From contig JAGLTP010000358.1 of assembly GCA_023135215.1 (NCBI GenBank), forward strand, positions 1-6,325: 6,325 nucleotides of DNA, written 5' to 3'. Position 1 is the stretch's first letter. Each line of letters opens with the position of its first letter. A program made the position numbers and the translations under genes. This document shows positions 5,502 to 6,325 of the stretch, in pieces. The notes beneath the pieces were generated by a model. It worked only from the letters and a program-made list of their open reading frames with translations. It searched no databases and was not told the origin of the DNA. This DNA is from Candidatus Heimdallarchaeota archaeon (lineage in GTDB: Archaea > Asgardarchaeota > Heimdallarchaeia > Heimdallarchaeales > Heimdallarchaeaceae).

Positions 5502-6325
5502 ATGAAAATAGAAAAACAGGAAATTAGAAAAATCGGAATTTCTGTTACATTACTTATTGTGGCAATTACTCTTACAATGACCTCTGCAGGAGGTACAGTC
5601 GCTAGTGTAAGTCAACAAGCAGTTTTGCACGCTTATTATGATGATGGTGTTAATCAGTATAATGAAACAATTAATTTTACATTTGATCTATTCAAAAATG
5701 AAACATATCCTGAAATATTCAGAACATATGATTTAGGATCCAATCTGACTCTCTGGTTGGCTTACTCTCCCAAAATTCAAACTGGATACAACAAGCAATT
5801 AACAATTCGAGTATCTATTACTGATCTTTCTAATAATTCTGTTGAGCCGCATCCACAGATTGGAGATTATAGTATTGAAATTTCAAGTGAATCTGAGGAT
5901 GGTTTGAACCTTATTCTTCCTGCATCATCTCTGAAACCTGACTATAAAGATCAACAGTGGATTATTTTTACTCTAAGATTACCATACAAAATTAATATTG
6001 TTTTGTCTATATTGTTTTTAGTTGGAATATTATGGGTTATGGAAGCAATCCCTCTTGTTGCAACAAGTTTACTGATACCTGTAATGGGTGTAATATTTCT
6101 TGGTTTAAGTGCAAAAGGTTTACTAGCACCTTTCGCTGAACCTGTTATTTTCTTATTTCTTGGAGGTTTCATAATCTCAAAAGCTATGAATAAAACTGGT
6201 TTAGATAAATGGATCTCGCTTAATATTGTAAGAATTAGTCCCAATAATCCAAAAATTCTCATGTTACTAATGATGGTAGTTACAGCAGTACTTTCTATGT
6301 TTATGAGTAATACTGCTACTGCTGC
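5502..6325 (+). CDS. DASS/SLC13 family anion:sodium symporter, 3' end cut by window edge, with large extracytoplasmic insertion
   Basis: The frame is open from the ATG to the right edge (274 residues visible), and the ribosome site and in-frame upstream TGA fix the start. Residues 11-27 are a hydrophobic first helix. Residues about 30-160 are a polar, beta-rich, cysteine-free region with five N-X-S/T sequons (Asn 54, 58, 66, 81 and 111). The transporter core then follows: TM2-TM3 at about 163-202 with WVMEAIP, FLFLGGF at 217-223, KTGLDKWISL at 231-240, and MFMSNTATA at 266-274. SNT at 269-271 corresponds to the first sodium-binding SNT signature of DASS (divalent anion:sodium symporter)/SLC13 proteins such as VcINDY. 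Known members import succinate, malate, citrate, 2-oxoglutarate or sulfate with sodium. The gene lies 35 bases after korB with no visible promoter between, so it is probably in the same operon, which favours an organic-acid substrate. In known relatives the TM1-TM2 loop is short, so the insertion is unusual. The second half, including the second SNT motif, lies outside the window. Confidence 0.88.
   Translation, partial: MKIEKQEIRKIGISVTLLIVAITLTMTSAGGTVASVSQQAVLHAYYDDGVNQYNETINFTFDLFKNETYPEIFRTYDLGSNLTLWLAYSPKIQTGYNKQLTIRVSITDLSNNSVEPHPQIGDYSIEISSESEDGLNLILPASSLKPDYKDQQWIIFTLRLPYKINIVLSILFLVGILWVMEAIPLVATSLLIPVMGVIFLGLSAKGLLAPFAEPVIFLFLGGFIISKAMNKTGLDKWISLNIVRISPNNPKILMLLMMVVTAVLSMFMSNTATA
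5589..5981 (+). other. Extracytoplasmic loop domain between TM1 and TM2, rich in N-glycosylation sequons
   Basis: This part encodes about residues 30-160 of the transporter. It contains NET, NFT, NET, NLT and NNS sequons clustered in residues 54-113, followed by alternating hydrophobic and polar segments such as QLTIRVSITDL, YSIEISS and WIIFTLRL that look like beta strands of a sandwich fold. With the N-terminus inside, the region would face outward, where archaeal N-glycosylation takes place. The fold assignment is by eye. Confidence 0.55.

Noticed and set aside
5951..6262. Minus-strand reading frame of 103 codons near the right end
   Set aside because: It is antisense to the SLC13-type transporter core, whose WVMEAIP, FLGGF and SNT motifs establish the + strand as coding.

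Overview
The window is AT-rich, densely packed DNA with every recognisable gene on the + strand, and it most likely comes from an archaeon. Three observations support this. A TATA-like box lies about 27 bases before an ATG that has no Shine-Dalgarno sequence, which is the pattern of a leaderless archaeal transcript. A second TATA-like element lies upstream of the oxidoreductase genes. The oxidoreductase is the two-subunit, ferredoxin-dependent type with a fused gamma-alpha chain that is common in archaea. An Asgard-type lineage is a guess from general flavour only. TAA, TAG and TGA all act as ordinary stops.

Layout: bases 3-1733 hold the 3' part of a large gene of unknown function (576 residues visible, start outside the window). 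It encodes a mostly helical protein with a charged coiled coil. After a 74-base gap containing a TATA box comes a 319-residue membrane transporter of the AEC (auxin efflux carrier/malate permease-like) family at 1808-2767. A 67-base promoter region with TATA-like elements and small inverted repeats precedes an apparent operon. That operon holds korA (2835-4586, fused gamma-alpha subunit of a 2-oxoacid:ferredoxin oxidoreductase), korB (4576-5466, thiamine diphosphate and 4Fe-4S beta subunit, overlapping korA by 11 bases) and the 5' part of a DASS/SLC13-type anion transporter gene (5502 to the window end). The transporter is cut by the window edge just after its SNT sodium-binding signature.

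How the genes may work together: KorAB would convert a 2-oxoacid plus CoA to an acyl-CoA and CO2 while reducing ferredoxin. The two flanking transporters belong to families whose known substrates include di- and tricarboxylates or other organic anions. An organic-acid uptake or exchange and oxidation module is therefore a reasonable inference, but the substrate is not proven by the sequence.

The points most worth a second look are the roughly 135-residue, sequon-rich extracytoplasmic insertion between TM1 and TM2 of the SLC13-type transporter, the in-frame TGA that separates a well-placed upstream ATG from that transporter's start, the unrecognised coiled-coil protein, and departures from usual motifs in KorA and KorB. 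I found no RNA genes, mobile elements or CRISPR arrays. I do not see a clearly novel multi-gene system.
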